From Shewanella sp. ANA-3 (GTDB taxonomy: Bacteria; Pseudomonadota; Gammaproteobacteria; Enterobacterales; Shewanellaceae), in contig NC_008573.1 in the NCBI RefSeq assembly GCF_000203935.1, forward strand, positions 62,001 to 126,000: a stretch of DNA of 64,000 nt, given 5' to 3'. A program made the translations under genes and the position numbers. Below are positions 52,956 through 63,137 of this stretch, piece by piece. How positions within the stretch are numbered: position 1 is the stretch's first letter; the number at the start of each line of letters is the position of its first letter. Below the pieces are notes generated by a model. It saw only the letters and a program-made list of their open reading frames with translations. It was not told the DNA's origin and searched no databases.

Positions 52956-54180
52956 TTGGCCTACTGTAACTTTAGATGAGTGTGCATCATTTCAAGAAGG
53001 GTATGTAAATCCTACTCAGAAAAAAGAACATTACTTTGATGGGCCTGTAAAATGGCTTCGTGCTGTTGACTTAAACAACGGCTCGATACGCAATACCTCT
53101 AGGACGTTGTCTGAAGAAGGGTTCAAAAGTGCAGGAAAAAGTGCATTACTATTTGAACCCGGAACTTTAGCCATAAGCAAGTCAGGTACTATTGGTCGTA
53201 TTGGAATTCTCGAAGACTACATGTGTGGTAACCGCGCAGTTATAAACATCAAAGTTGATAAAGATAAGTGTGACAATTTGTACATTTTTTATGTACTTTT
53301 GATGAGTAGAAGAGTTATAGAAACGCTTGCTGTTGGTAGTGTTCAAAAAAACCTATATACGTCTGCGTTAGGCTCCCTAGAGTTAAGACTTCCGCCTTTG
53401 CAAGTTCAAGCAGCTATCGCGAAGCAGTTGTCTGATTTAGATAAAAAAATCGATTTAAACACACAAACCAATCAAACCTTAGAGGAAATGGCACAGGCCA
53501 TATTCAAGTCATGGTTCGTTGATTTTGATCCAGTCAAAGCCAAAATGAATGGCAAGCAACCAGAGGGTATGGATGCGGCTACTGCCTCGCTATTCCCTGA
53601 AAAGCTAGTTGAGTCTGAGTTGGGTTTGATTCCAGAAGGTTGGGATGCGGTTCAAGTTGGTGACATCGTACAACGATTAAAACCAAAGAAACGCTATACC
53701 AAGAAGCAAGTTGAGCCTTATGGTAAAACGCCTGTTTATGAACAAGGCGCAAGTATTTTGCTAGGTTTTCATAACGATGACGCAGGCTTTGATGCTTCTC
53801 CAGAAGACCCTGTTTTCATTTTTGGTGACCACACCTGTATCACACACTTATCTTGTTCAAAGTTCGATATATCCTCGAATGTAATTCCTCTTAAGGGTAG
53901 CGTTAGACCAACGATTTGGACTTACTATGCGATCCAAGGAAAGCAAGAGTTTCAAGAGTATCGACGTCATTGGTCTGAGTTTATTATCAAAGATGTTGTG
54001 CTACCTCCGGTGGAATTAGCGGAGAAGTATGCTGAATTAGTAACAACTAAATACTTGATGATGGAGTCGCTGAAACGTCAGTCTAAAGAGCTAGAGCAGC
54101 TACGAGATACCTTGCTTCCTAAATTGCTTTCCGGCGAAATCGAGTTAGGAACAAGCGAAGAATTGGTTGAGGCTATCTAA
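52945..54180 (+). CDS. hsdS: Type I restriction-modification specificity subunit HsdS
   Basis: This 411-residue subunit has two target-recognition domains, each followed by a conserved helix. The first half runs from WPTVTLDECASFQEGYVNP to the central region LEEMAQAIFKSWFVDFDPVK, and the second from IPEGWDAVQVGDIVQRL to KELEQLRDTLLPKLLSGEIE. It sets the DNA sequence read by both modification and restriction. It shares one base with the next gene (stop/ATG), so the operon is tightly coupled. The recognition sequence cannot be read off. Confidence 0.93.
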   Translation: MTCSWPTVTLDECASFQEGYVNPTQKKEHYFDGPVKWLRAVDLNNGSIRNTSRTLSEEGFKSAGKSALLFEPGTLAISKSGTIGRIGILEDYMCGNRAVINIKVDKDKCDNLYIFYVLLMSRRVIETLAVGSVQKNLYTSALGSLELRLPPLQVQAAIAKQLSDLDKKIDLNTQTNQTLEEMAQAIFKSWFVDFDPVKAKMNGKQPEGMDAATASLFPEKLVESELGLIPEGWDAVQVGDIVQRLKPKKRYTKKQVEPYGKTPVYEQGASILLGFHNDDAGFDASPEDPVFIFGDHTCITHLSCSKFDISSNVIPLKGSVRPTIWTYYAIQGKQEFQEYRRHWSEFIIKDVVLPPVELAEKYAELVTTKYLMMESLKRQSKELEQLRDTLLPKLLSGEIELGTSEELVEAI

Positions 54181-55114
54181 TGGCAACCCGAGTAGAAATG
54201 ATTATAGAAACGCTTAAGGCGCATCCTGAGCAAAAATTTACTGCTCGGGATTTAGCCAAAGTGTTCATTGAACGCTATCCAGTCGAGATGGCAGAAAAGC
54301 AAACCAATCCAAGATATGACACCACTGAAAAGTTAATCGCACAACTTGCGGCCGAAATCGGTGGTGAGCGCACAGTTGCCGCAAAAAAAGTGTGTCCTAA
54401 TGTGGCAACAAGGGATAAACCGAGACCTCGTATTTATTTTTGGAATGCGAATCCTGAACTGGACACGGTCGAATTGTCGACAGATAGTGAAGATACCGAT
54501 GTTCCAGAAGTGAATACGCCTCTCGCTGTTCAAAACTTCAGTGAACATGATTTATATCCATTATTAATCGAATTTTTAAATAAAGACCTTGGGCTGTATT
54601 GCCAGCGCATTGATGAACGAAAGTCGAAAAACTCACATGGGAATGGCGGGAACCATTGGTTGCACCCTGATGTAGTGGCTCTTGAGCCTCTCGACCAAGG
54701 CTGGGATGAAATTGTGCGCAGTTGTGTACGTAGCGGCAATCATAGCTCGGTTCGTTTATGGTCGTTTGAAGTTAAAAGCACCTGACGAAAGGTAACGTGC
54801 GCAAATACTTCTTCCAAGCGGTTTCAAATTCTAGCTGGGCAAACTTTGGTTACTTGGTTGCAACAGGCTTAAACAGTGACGTTGAAGCAGAACTCCAAAT
54901 GCTATCCAGCCTACATGGTATTGGCGTGCTTATTCTCGACACCGAGTCACTTTTTGATAGCCAAATACTTATACCAGCCCAAGAACGCAATAACGTAGAT
55001 TGGCAGTCGGCTAATAGAATTGTCGCGGAGAATAGCGATTTTCATCACTACATCGAACAGGTTGGGATCTACAACCAAACAGGTCGTTTGATTCATAGTG
55101 CTTGGAATAAATAA
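54180..55114 (+). pseudogene. HTH plus PD-(D/E)xK protein (COG2958/HrgA-like), frameshifted
   Basis: The first frame (54180-54785) holds a winged-helix/HARE-HTH-type N-terminus (MIIETLKAHPEQKFTARDLA) and a nuclease-like core with LHPDVVALEP and FEVKS, a PD-(D/E)xK arrangement. It stops right after FEVKST. The second frame, from about 54787, continues LTKGNVRKYFFQAVSNSSW to WNK at 55114. One extra C near 54780 would join them. The family occurs inside type I restriction loci between hsdS and hsdR, and its function is not settled. The break after the catalytic lysine may make the enzyme inactive, or the two parts may be expressed separately. Confidence 0.75.
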
Positions 55115-55131
55115 TAAGGAAGAGAGTGGTC

Positions 55132-58100
55132 ATGATCACAGAAGACCAACTAGAGCAGCTCTGCCTTGACTGGTTTACAGACCAAGGTTATCTATACAAA
55201 AATGGCTACGACATCGCCCCTGATGGCGATTCACCAGAGCGTGATGATTACCACCAAGTCGTGCTGAAGCAGCGCTTGCTTGAGCGTTTAGAGGTATTAA
55301 ACCCTGAACTACCACAAGAGAGCTTGGATGTGGTGGTGAATACGGTAAGTACGCCAGACACGCCAGTACTGATTAAAAGCAACCGCGGTTTCCACAAATA
55401 CCTGATTGAAGGTGTACCTGTTGAGTACACCGTGTATGAAGACGGGGAAACGAAAACCAAGCACACCCACGCACGCTTAATGGATTTTACCAATCCAGAT
55501 AACAACGAGTTTCTGGTGGTGAATCAGTTCACCATTACAGGAAAAAAAGGCAACCGTCGCCCTGATGTAGTGGTGTTCATTAATGGTTTGCCGATTGCGG
55601 TTATCGAGCTGAAAAACCCAGCCGACGAACATGCGGACATTTGGCATGCTTACAACCAACTGCAAACCTACAAAGATGAAATTCCTGATCTGTTTGTTTT
55701 CAACGAATCTTTGGTGGTGAGTGATGGTTGGACGGCGCGTGTTGGCTCTCTCACCGCAAACAAAGAACGTTTTTTACCATGGAAAACTGTTTCTGGTGAA
55801 GACGATAAACCGCTCTGGGATTATCAGCTTGAAACCATGGTTAAGGGTTTCTTCAAGCCTGATTTACTGCTTGATTACATTCGTTACTTTGTCTTGTTTG
55901 AAACTGACAACGACACTGTCATCAAGAAAATTGCTGGTTACCACCAGTTCCATGCCGTGCGAGCGGCAGTCGAAGCCACAGTGCGAGCGAAACAGGCCGA
56001 TGGCGAACTGCCTTTAGTCGCTGAAAGCATGGGGCAATACCAAGTTCAAGCGACAAAAGGCTTAGATAAAATCAAGCCCGGAAGTGGTAAAGCGGGTGTG
56101 GTTTGGCATACGCAAGGCAGTGGTAAAAGTATCTCTATGGTTTGCTACGCAAGCAAACTATTGCAACAGCCTGCGATGAACAACCCAACGATTGTGGTGG
56201 TGACAGACCGTAATGATCTTGATGGTCAGCTTTTTAATACCTTTGGTATGGCGCATGAAACGCTTAAACAAGTGCCATCGCAAGCGGACGGGCGTGATAA
56301 GCTGCGTGAGCTGCTGCTCTCTCGTCAATCTGGCGGCATCATCTTTACCACCATTCAAAAATTTGCCCTACTTGCTGAAGAAACAGAGCACCCAGTGTTA
56401 TCAACGCGTGCCAACATCGTTGTGGTATCGGATGAAGCGCACCGCAGTCAGTACGGTAACAAATCAAAGTTAGTGGACGTTAAAGACGCTAATGGCAATG
56501 TCATCTCACAAAAGTTTGTTTATGGTTACTCCAAATACATGCGTGATGCGCTGCCAAATGCATCGTTCATTGGCTTTACGGGAACACCCATTGCCATGGA
56601 CGACAAAGACACTCGTGGCGTATTTGGTGAGTACGTTTCTATCTATGATATTCAAGATGCGGTCGATGATGGTGCTACGGTGCCAATCTACTATGAGTCT
56701 CGCTTAGCCAAGCTTGATATCAACCAAGCTGAAATCGAGCAGCTTAATGACCAAATCGAAGATGAGATCGGTGAGGATGAAGAGACTGCGAGCCGTGAGA
56801 AAATCAAATCTCAATGGGCAACGCTTGAAAAGCTCGTCGGTGCTGAGCCACGTATCCAACAAGTAGCTCAGGACTTAGTGAATCACTTTACCACGCGTAC
56901 CGAAACGTTTCCCGGCAAAGCCATGATTGTGGCGATGAGTCGTGAAATCTGTGTCGATCTCTACAATGCGATTGTTGCTATCAAGCCAGAGTGGCACAAC
57001 GATGACCCTGCTAAAGGGGCTATCAAGATAGTCATGACAGGAAGCGCATCTGATAAACCTAAGATGCAGCCGCACATCCATGATAAGAAAACCAAGAAGC
57101 TCTTTGAGGCGCGATATAAAGATACTCAAGATGAACTTCAATTGGTGATTGTTCGTGATATGTGGCTAACAGGCTTTGATGCGCCGTGTTGCCATACCAT
57201 GTATGTCGATAAGCCAATGAAAGGTCACAACCTGATGCAGGCTATCGCACGCGTAAACCGCGTTTTTAAAGACAAACCGGGCGGTCTGGTGGTTGACTAT
57301 ATCGGCATTGCTAATGAGCTTAAAAACGCACTCAAAACCTACACCAATAGCCAAGGTAAAGGGCAACCAACCGTCGATACTGCTGAAGCCTTTTCGGTAC
57401 TGATGGAAAAGGTTGATATCGTTCGTGGCATGTTTGCGACTCCAGTTGATGGCAAGGTTTTTAACTATCGTCCTGACTTTGAAACTGATGCGCTGCGTTT
57501 ACTGCCCGGTGCGGTAAACCATCTATCAGGTTTGTCACACACAGATAGCAAAGGCAAAGAAGTACGCGATGGCAAACGTCGATTCCTCGATGTGATGGCT
57601 GCGTTAGGTAAAGCGTATTCATTGTGTAATACCATGGATGAAACGCGTGGTTACAAGAACGAAATTGCCTTCTACTCTGCGATTAAAGCCGCGTTTATGA
57701 AGCACTCTACCGTTGATAAAAAGCGTACGGATGAAGAGCGCAATACGGCTTTGAAGCAGATCCTCGACAATGCTGTGATCGCTGATGGTGTTGATGATAT
57801 TTTCTCAATGGTTGGTTTAGATAAGCCTAACATCGGTTTGCTTTCTGAAGAGTTCTTAGAAGACGTTAAGAACATGAAAGAAAAGAACCTTGCTGTTGAG
57901 CTGCTTGAGAAGCTGCTGCGTGATGAAGTCAAAGCTCGGATGAAGAACGATGTGGTGCAAGAGAAAAAATACTCAGACCGCATTTTGACGACATTAAACA
58001 AGTACCACAACCGTAGCATCGAAACAGCTCAGGTCATTGAAGAGCTAATTCAATGGGCAAAAGAGATGCAAGAAGATGCGGAGATGGTAGATAAGCTCAA

Positions 58101-58386
58101 CCTTTCTGTGGATGAGATGGCGTTCTACCGTGCTTTGGTTGAAAACGAGTCCTCAGTTCGGGAGCTTGGCAACGATGATTTACGCAACTTAGCGATTGAA
58201 CTTACTCAGCAACTTCGTAAATCTGCAACGGTTGACTGGCAAAAGCGCGAAAGCGTTCGCGCTCGTATGCGTAACCTAGTACGCCGACTGCTGCGTCGAT
58301 GGAAATATCCACCTGATTCCGCAGAGGAAGCCATCAAGCTTGTGTTAGAACAAGCAGAGGTTCTAGCTGACGGCTGGTATAAGTAA
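55132..58386 (+). CDS. hsdR: Type I restriction endonuclease subunit HsdR
   Basis: This 1084-residue motor and nuclease subunit has an N-terminal nuclease site (RRPDVVVFINGLPIAVIELK, near 145-160). It is followed by helicase motifs HTQGSGKS (near 327), VVSDEAHRSQYG (near 433), SFIGFTGTPI, and a C-terminal MQAIARVNRVFKDKPGG. It cuts unmethylated DNA after translocation. The start at 55132 is preferred because GGAAGAGAG lies upstream. It completes the hsdM-hsdS-(x)-hsdR operon and is intact, so restriction should be functional. Confidence 0.95.
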   Translation: MITEDQLEQLCLDWFTDQGYLYKNGYDIAPDGDSPERDDYHQVVLKQRLLERLEVLNPELPQESLDVVVNTVSTPDTPVLIKSNRGFHKYLIEGVPVEYTVYEDGETKTKHTHARLMDFTNPDNNEFLVVNQFTITGKKGNRRPDVVVFINGLPIAVIELKNPADEHADIWHAYNQLQTYKDEIPDLFVFNESLVVSDGWTARVGSLTANKERFLPWKTVSGEDDKPLWDYQLETMVKGFFKPDLLLDYIRYFVLFETDNDTVIKKIAGYHQFHAVRAAVEATVRAKQADGELPLVAESMGQYQVQATKGLDKIKPGSGKAGVVWHTQGSGKSISMVCYASKLLQQPAMNNPTIVVVTDRNDLDGQLFNTFGMAHETLKQVPSQADGRDKLRELLLSRQSGGIIFTTIQKFALLAEETEHPVLSTRANIVVVSDEAHRSQYGNKSKLVDVKDANGNVISQKFVYGYSKYMRDALPNASFIGFTGTPIAMDDKDTRGVFGEYVSIYDIQDAVDDGATVPIYYESRLAKLDINQAEIEQLNDQIEDEIGEDEETASREKIKSQWATLEKLVGAEPRIQQVAQDLVNHFTTRTETFPGKAMIVAMSREICVDLYNAIVAIKPEWHNDDPAKGAIKIVMTGSASDKPKMQPHIHDKKTKKLFEARYKDTQDELQLVIVRDMWLTGFDAPCCHTMYVDKPMKGHNLMQAIARVNRVFKDKPGGLVVDYIGIANELKNALKTYTNSQGKGQPTVDTAEAFSVLMEKVDIVRGMFATPVDGKVFNYRPDFETDALRLLPGAVNHLSGLSHTDSKGKEVRDGKRRFLDVMAALGKAYSLCNTMDETRGYKNEIAFYSAIKAAFMKHSTVDKKRTDEERNTALKQILDNAVIADGVDDIFSMVGLDKPNIGLLSEEFLEDVKNMKEKNLAVELLEKLLRDEVKARMKNDVVQEKKYSDRILTTLNKYHNRSIETAQVIEELIQWAKEMQEDAEMVDKLNLSVDEMAFYRALVENESSVRELGNDDLRNLAIELTQQLRKSATVDWQKRESVRARMRNLVRRLLRRWKYPPDSAEEAIKLVLEQAEVLADGWYK

Positions 58387-58596
58387 TAACAAAGGCTAGG
58401 TTTATACCTTGCCTTTTGAATATCTATGCACTTTTCATTTGATTAAAAATCAACGAGCCGCTCTTTTCGGTCAAAAATAGTAATCAAAATGGAATAAATT
58501 AGAGCTAATGATCTAAGTAATTTCTGTCCCAAAGTTACTTAGAATTGCCGTTGTGGTGTTGGGGGTTGTTTTGGTGAGCTTGCTCTCTGTACAAAG

Positions 58597-58624
58597 AAAA
58601 GAGGCTGACGTTCCAGCCTCTTTT
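58597..58624. terminator. Bidirectional rho-independent terminator
   Basis: AAAAGAGGCTG (58597-58607) pairs with CAGCCTCTTTT (58614-58624). It separates the hsd operon from the convergent Fic gene. The rest of the 282-base gap (58387-58668) shows nothing. Confidence 0.85.
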
Positions 58625-58668
58625 AACTATCCACACTGTAATTGTATATTTAGCTCTTAACGCTTGGT

Positions 58669-59280
58669 TTAAGTCACATTCCCTTTCGCCTGAAGATATT
58701 GAATTAAAGGCGCATAATCGCCGGCATCAGCTTGGCGTAAGCTCGCAATGTACTCACCCCGCTCTTGGCTTTGTTTATCCAAATCTGTATTGGACCAAAC
58801 TAAAGGCTTTTGTTTGAGTAGTACCATTCGTATGTAGTCCGTCATCACTCGCGAGTGACGTCCGTTGCCGTTAGGAAAAGGGTGAATTTTAACTAACCTG
58901 TGCTGTATCCGAGCCGAGAGTTCTAGGCTGTCATAGTGTTCAAACTCAATCCAGCATTTGATGTCTTCCAGTAAGTTGTATAAATCTGGCCGGATATTCA
59001 GCGGATCGACACCAATGTTCAACTCTCGGTGGCGGTAGCTGCCGGCCCATTCCCACACATCACCAAGCAAACGTTGATGCAACTCTTCCACAAACGCCAT
59101 AGAAAGAATGTCATCCATGCTGGTTTTAGGCGTCGTGGATAACCAACTCAACCCTTGTAGTATGTTGGCATTTTCAAGCTCATTAAGCTCTTCGCGAGTC
59201 GTGATGTGATCAAATTTCAGCCCGGCAACATCATCGGCATTTAGTTGGGTTGCACCCTCTGGTTCAACAAACAGACTCAT
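58669..59280 (-). CDS. Fic-domain 'mobile mystery protein B'
   Basis: This 203-residue Fic protein has the complete motif HPFPNGNGRHSR (near 132-143), so AMP transfer or related nucleotide transfer is expected. It matches the group named mobile mystery protein B, always found beside protein A on mobile elements. The ATG at 59280 follows AGGAG and overlaps the stop of the A gene by four bases. An inhibitory helix is not evident. The pair behaves like a toxin-antitoxin module, though that is inference. Confidence 0.85.
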   Translation of the reverse strand: MSLFVEPEGATQLNADDVAGLKFDHITTREELNELENANILQGLSWLSTTPKTSMDDILSMAFVEELHQRLLGDVWEWAGSYRHRELNIGVDPLNIRPDLYNLLEDIKCWIEFEHYDSLELSARIQHRLVKIHPFPNGNGRHSRVMTDYIRMVLLKQKPLVWSNTDLDKQSQERGEYIASLRQADAGDYAPLIQYLQAKGNVT

Positions 59281-59765
59281 TGGTATTTCTCCTGCAAACT
59301 GACTTTCCACAAATCTCGGGTGCTGCCCGTTTTAATTTCATTGGCTAATTGAACCAGCGCTTGCTGTTGTTGCTCTGAGGTTAACTGCTGTGCTTCTAAA
59401 AACATCGATTGGTGGCTCATGGCCAAACGCTGCTTGGCCAACTCCATAGCGCGCGCTTCTATCATGTCATCAATCGACTGACGCGGAACAATCGCATAAA
59501 CCAGTTCGGCATCGAGCCCGGTCGCCAGTTGTTTAAGTTGTTTGAGTGTGATGGTTTCATCAGCTTCTTTACGCTCCAATATGGAGACCTGATTACGAGA
59601 GAGATTAAGACGTTCACCTAATTGCGCGCCCGACATCCCCAAGGCCTCACGGATACTGCGCACCCAACCATTTTTCGGCGGTTTAGGCACAGATAAACCG
59701 AGTAAAGCGCTGATTTTTGCTTTGACTTGCTTGAGTGCAACGGCATAGACACCGGATTTTTTCAT
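59277..59765 (-). CDS. Xre-type 'mobile mystery protein A'
   Basis: This 162-residue DNA-binding protein has a helix-turn-helix (MSGAQLGERLNLSRNQVSILER, near 50-70) and a helical C-terminal half rich in glutamine. It is the standard upstream partner of the Fic-type protein B, and probably represses the pair. I use the ATG at 59765; a TTG five codons upstream is unlikely. Confidence 0.85.
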   Translation of the reverse strand: MKKSGVYAVALKQVKAKISALLGLSVPKPPKNGWVRSIREALGMSGAQLGERLNLSRNQVSILERKEADETITLKQLKQLATGLDAELVYAIVPRQSIDDMIEARAMELAKQRLAMSHQSMFLEAQQLTSEQQQQALVQLANEIKTGSTRDLWKVSLQEKYQ

Positions 59766-60361
59766 AATTTTGTATCTCAAATTAAATACGCTACAGTGAT
59801 AATGGTATCTAATTTCGCATACATTATAAAGATTGTTGTATCTATTTTTTAATACGCGGCAAGGGGGAGTGTATCGATTATAAAATACATTACTTATTTG
59901 GCTATCTGTTTATTGGACAATGGTCGTGTCAAATTCATCTTGGAAGTGCAAACGTCTTCGGCAGCGCTAGAATGGGAAGTGAACGGTTTAGGTTGATTTA
60001 GAATGGGGATTGTTTCGGGAAAGTACACAATCCAGACTTTTGCTCTGAATGATTTCTGTCCAAACAGCGCCTGAGAGACGCTGGCTTAGGTAGGGACGTA
60101 AACGTTTTAGAAATGGCGCGTACTCTGATCGTTGCCATTTAAGTATGTGACTTAACCTTGGCAAAAAGTACGTCTTAATTTATGATTAAACTTTAAAACC
60201 CTTACTCTATGGGCTTCTGTCGTTACTTTATTGTTGTCATATTTTATGTCATAAAAGCTATTTGGAATCGTTCAAAATATAACCTAATAGGTCATAAAAC
60301 AGCTATCTAAAACACTCCACCGTCACGAGATTTATCTCATTACTTTTTGTCTCGTGAGATT
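59766..60361. promoter_or_regulatory. Gene-free region: control region of the Xre/Fic pair and gap before qatD
   Basis: Just upstream of the Xre gene the minus strand carries three copies of an AGATAC box (within TAGATACAACA, TTAGATACCATT and GAGATACAAAAT) around a TATAAT-like -10 sequence, as an Xre operator would. The remaining 450 bases hold no gene. TCACGAGA and TCTCGTGA (about 60323-60358) form an inverted repeat directly after qatD and may end its transcript. Confidence 0.45.
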
Positions 60362-61087
60362 TTACGTTCGTACCAAACAATTAAAATTTGACATGATCAT
60401 AGCATTTGCCTCAACTTCATCACACTGCCAAATTTCCGCTAACTGCTTAGTAGCCAAATCAACTTCCCAAGGAAAAAGTGGTTTAGTTAAATGTTTAGCA
60501 AATGGTCCATCTGTCTCTGTCAGAATACGGTGACGGGGAATTATTGAAGCAAATTCAACTCCTTTTTTAGTACTGAGCATTGCTGGCCCAACTGAAAACC
60601 AACAGCCAATATCTATCGCTCTCATTAGTTGGCTTTTTGTCCCAGTAAACCAGTGCAATACAGGGATACCGTCAATACCAGTAAGTTCATTCAATACTTC
60701 TACTGCACTGGCACGGCTGTGAATGCTCATGATCCGTCCGCCTGCATGATTAACAGATCTGAGTATATGGCGAAATACCTTTAGCTGAACGTCCCAATGC
60801 TCTTTAAAACCACTACTTCCATCGAGTCCTATCTCTCCCACGTACTTAGCTTCCGAAAGTAATGCATCAAAAAGTTCTAACTCATGTGATCTTTGATGTG
60901 CGATTTGCGGATGAAGGCCTAAAGCAGTGCGAATTCGATGGTAATTATTTTCAAGCCTCTTACTGCCTTCCCAGGCCCTGGGAGTTGTTGTCACGGATAA
61001 CACGTAGGTTCCACGATGTTTACACTCCTGAGCCACTTTGAATGGATCGGGATAAAGATCAAGATGGCAATGCATATCTATGCTCAC
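60362..61087 (-). CDS. qatD: QatD, TatD-like metal-dependent DNase of the Qat system
   Basis: This 241-residue TatD-family hydrolase has a metal site laid out as MHCHLDLYP (near 5-13), GEIGLDGSS, MSIHSR, LHWFTG and TETDGP. In the Qat anti-phage system (QatA ATPase, QatB, QueC-like QatC, TatD-like QatD) it is the last gene, as here. It overlaps qatC by four bases. The mechanism of Qat is not settled; DNA degradation by QatD is likely. Confidence 0.88.
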   Translation of the reverse strand: MSIDMHCHLDLYPDPFKVAQECKHRGTYVLSVTTTPRAWEGSKRLENNYHRIRTALGLHPQIAHQRSHELELFDALLSEAKYVGEIGLDGSSGFKEHWDVQLKVFRHILRSVNHAGGRIMSIHSRASAVEVLNELTGIDGIPVLHWFTGTKSQLMRAIDIGCWFSVGPAMLSTKKGVEFASIIPRHRILTETDGPFAKHLTKPLFPWEVDLATKQLAEIWQCDEVEANAMIMSNFNCLVRT

Positions 61088-62388
61088 AGGACACGTTCTG
61101 CTTTCAGGAAGGTTTCTACCTCATCAAGGCCATTCAGAAAGACGGCTTTAAAATCTTCGAATACTGACACGGGAAGTGGGCCGCTATCTGCAATCCAAGC
61201 CCCTGCATTCCTAGTTGTTTTCTGTGTAACAGCAATCCGCATGGCAAGAAGGTCATCTCTTCGATCCGTCTCCTTTAAAACATCAGCTAAGAAATTAAAG
61301 GAATATTCTGTATTTTCACTAATTCCTCCGGCATAGAGCGCTGCTCGCCGAATAATGCAAGGCACGCATACTCCGCATTGCTGATTCCAACGCTTCCAAT
61401 GACTACACGAGACCGTATTATCCACTATTTTTGCCAGCAAGAGCTTATTTTGACATTCAGTGACCATCTGACCTTTAGTCTTAAATTGATAGCGATTGAC
61501 TATTCGGCATGGAATTTCCGCCGCTTCAAAAATCCGTTGGATACTTTCAATAAAATGTGGATGTGTAGTTCGAGTACTCAGAGTACCGATACGTCGTGGC
61601 GTCAATGGAGCATTTAGTGAAATAAAGCCATTCTCAGGCACAAAAAGGTCTATTTCATTTTGTTGGGAAACTGTCTTTACCGCACTGGCGCCGACAGCTG
61701 CAAACGCAAGAAAATTGAGGCTACGAGTTCGCATAGTAATATCCGTCTCGCCTGTATACAGGTGAGGATCCGCATTGACCTCAAACCGAGAATATTGCCC
61801 GTTAAGCGCAGATGCAATCTGGTCTTGGTGTGTTTTATCTCCCTTATAAGCGTGACTTACGAGCAGTGGAGAGCGACCTTCCTTCAATAGATCAATAACC
61901 CCGATGGCGGAATCTAAACCACCAGAGAAAAGGCATACAGAGTCAATACCTCTTAGGCTCACTAGCTTGAATCGGTCTCGCTTATGATAAGGGTCTGGAG
62001 GTGGATAGCCACCAGATTGAAATTCAAAATCCCACATGTCGCCACTTAGGAAGTGTAAAGCTCTCTCCAGTTCCTTTTTCAATGGAAGCCATCTAGCAGG
62101 CTCATATAAGGGTAATTGCATTTTGAATATGCGAGTCCAGCCATCTTCTGCATCTGATCTGCGAACAAAGGTATCTGCAGCAGTTACCGCAAGCGCAATC
62201 GTCAGGAAGTCCATAGTCTGGCTTGAAATGCGCACTCCTAGACGCTTAACTTTCTCAATGACAGGGTTTCCGATGACTGATATATCGCCACGAATCTGGC
62301 CGCTTAAACCATATAGTTGCACCGGTAATACCCCTTCGGATGCTGAAGGCAGTAACTGGTGGTTGTGATGAAATACTAATTGTGTCAC
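61084..62388 (-). CDS. qatC: QatC, QueC-like protein of the Qat system
   Basis: This 434-residue protein has a PP-loop SGGLDS (near 155) and a C-terminal zinc-type CGVCVPC (near 340), both found in QueC, the 7-cyano-7-deazaguanine synthase. It is longer than QueC, with an extra N-terminal region, as expected for QatC. The GTG at 62388 is taken as start because GGGAGG lies seven bases before it and it overlaps the qatB stop by four bases. The ATG at 62412 is less convincing. It may modify a protein or DNA with a deazaguanine-like chemistry. Confidence 0.88.
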   Translation of the reverse strand: MTQLVFHHNHQLLPSASEGVLPVQLYGLSGQIRGDISVIGNPVIEKVKRLGVRISSQTMDFLTIALAVTAADTFVRRSDAEDGWTRIFKMQLPLYEPARWLPLKKELERALHFLSGDMWDFEFQSGGYPPPDPYHKRDRFKLVSLRGIDSVCLFSGGLDSAIGVIDLLKEGRSPLLVSHAYKGDKTHQDQIASALNGQYSRFEVNADPHLYTGETDITMRTRSLNFLAFAAVGASAVKTVSQQNEIDLFVPENGFISLNAPLTPRRIGTLSTRTTHPHFIESIQRIFEAAEIPCRIVNRYQFKTKGQMVTECQNKLLLAKIVDNTVSCSHWKRWNQQCGVCVPCIIRRAALYAGGISENTEYSFNFLADVLKETDRRDDLLAMRIAVTQKTTRNAGAWIADSGPLPVSVFEDFKAVFLNGLDEVETFLKAERVL

Positions 62389-63137
62389 AGGTAAGCCTCC
62401 CATTCCTTCCATGCGTCAATGATGGACTGACGTTCAATTTGAGTCATTTGCTGACGGCTTAAGCTCCTCACATTACCAGTAAGCCTAGGAGCCATATGCT
62501 TGTCGACTACAACTTTTATTAGCTCGCGTAACTCTGTTTCCGCATGCATCGCCTGAGTAGGGGTGTCAGCTTTATTCCATGCTTTGCCTGAGTCCATTAC
62601 CATCTGTAGGAAGATGCTTTCCGCCAAATAGCTAATCATAGTGTCTGCTATCACATCATCGGTTATGCATTGAGGGTCAAAGGTCTCAACACCGTCGAGC
62701 GCCTCGACTAGAGCATAATTCATCGCCGCACGGATCTTTTCAGAATCCCCGTCCTCAGTTATAAGGGCCTGAGAAATAGCAGAAATAGCCTGTTCGCAAG
62801 GTAGACCAGCCAAACTTTTAAGATCAACACTGGCTTCGCCAGGGGCTGCAGGAATTCCCGTTAAAGCTCCGAAGAGTCCTGCACCAGCTTGAGCGACACT
62901 TCCCATTCTTCTAGATGCACTCGTACTGCCGCCGCTGGCTGTACGAGCATAATGTCCAATGGCTTTTCTAAAGTCATCTCGATAACCATTAGACACGGCG
63001 CTACCTAGAGTTTGTCGAAAAGGCGCGAACCTGCGCGTCTGTGGTGGAGGCAATGGTTGTTGTGGTTGGTCATCCGCCCATGGTGGTACCAGTGGTGAAT
63101 CGCCCCCAGAGCCAGAGCTGGATTGTGAAGTTCCCAT
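62385..63137 (-). CDS. qatB: QatB, protein of unknown function in the Qat system
   Basis: This 250-residue protein has a glycine- and proline-rich N-terminus (MGTSQSSSGSGGDSPLVPPW) followed by a helical domain. Such a flexible tail with a G-S-S motif suits a substrate for modification by QatC, but that is inference. It lies between the ATPase and QatC, sharing the last base of the qatA stop codon. Confidence 0.82.
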   Translation of the reverse strand: MGTSQSSSGSGGDSPLVPPWADDQPQQPLPPPQTRRFAPFRQTLGSAVSNGYRDDFRKAIGHYARTASGGSTSASRRMGSVAQAGAGLFGALTGIPAAPGEASVDLKSLAGLPCEQAISAISQALITEDGDSEKIRAAMNYALVEALDGVETFDPQCITDDVIADTMISYLAESIFLQMVMDSGKAWNKADTPTQAMHAETELRELIKVVVDKHMAPRLTGNVRSLSRQQMTQIERQSIIDAWKEWEAYL

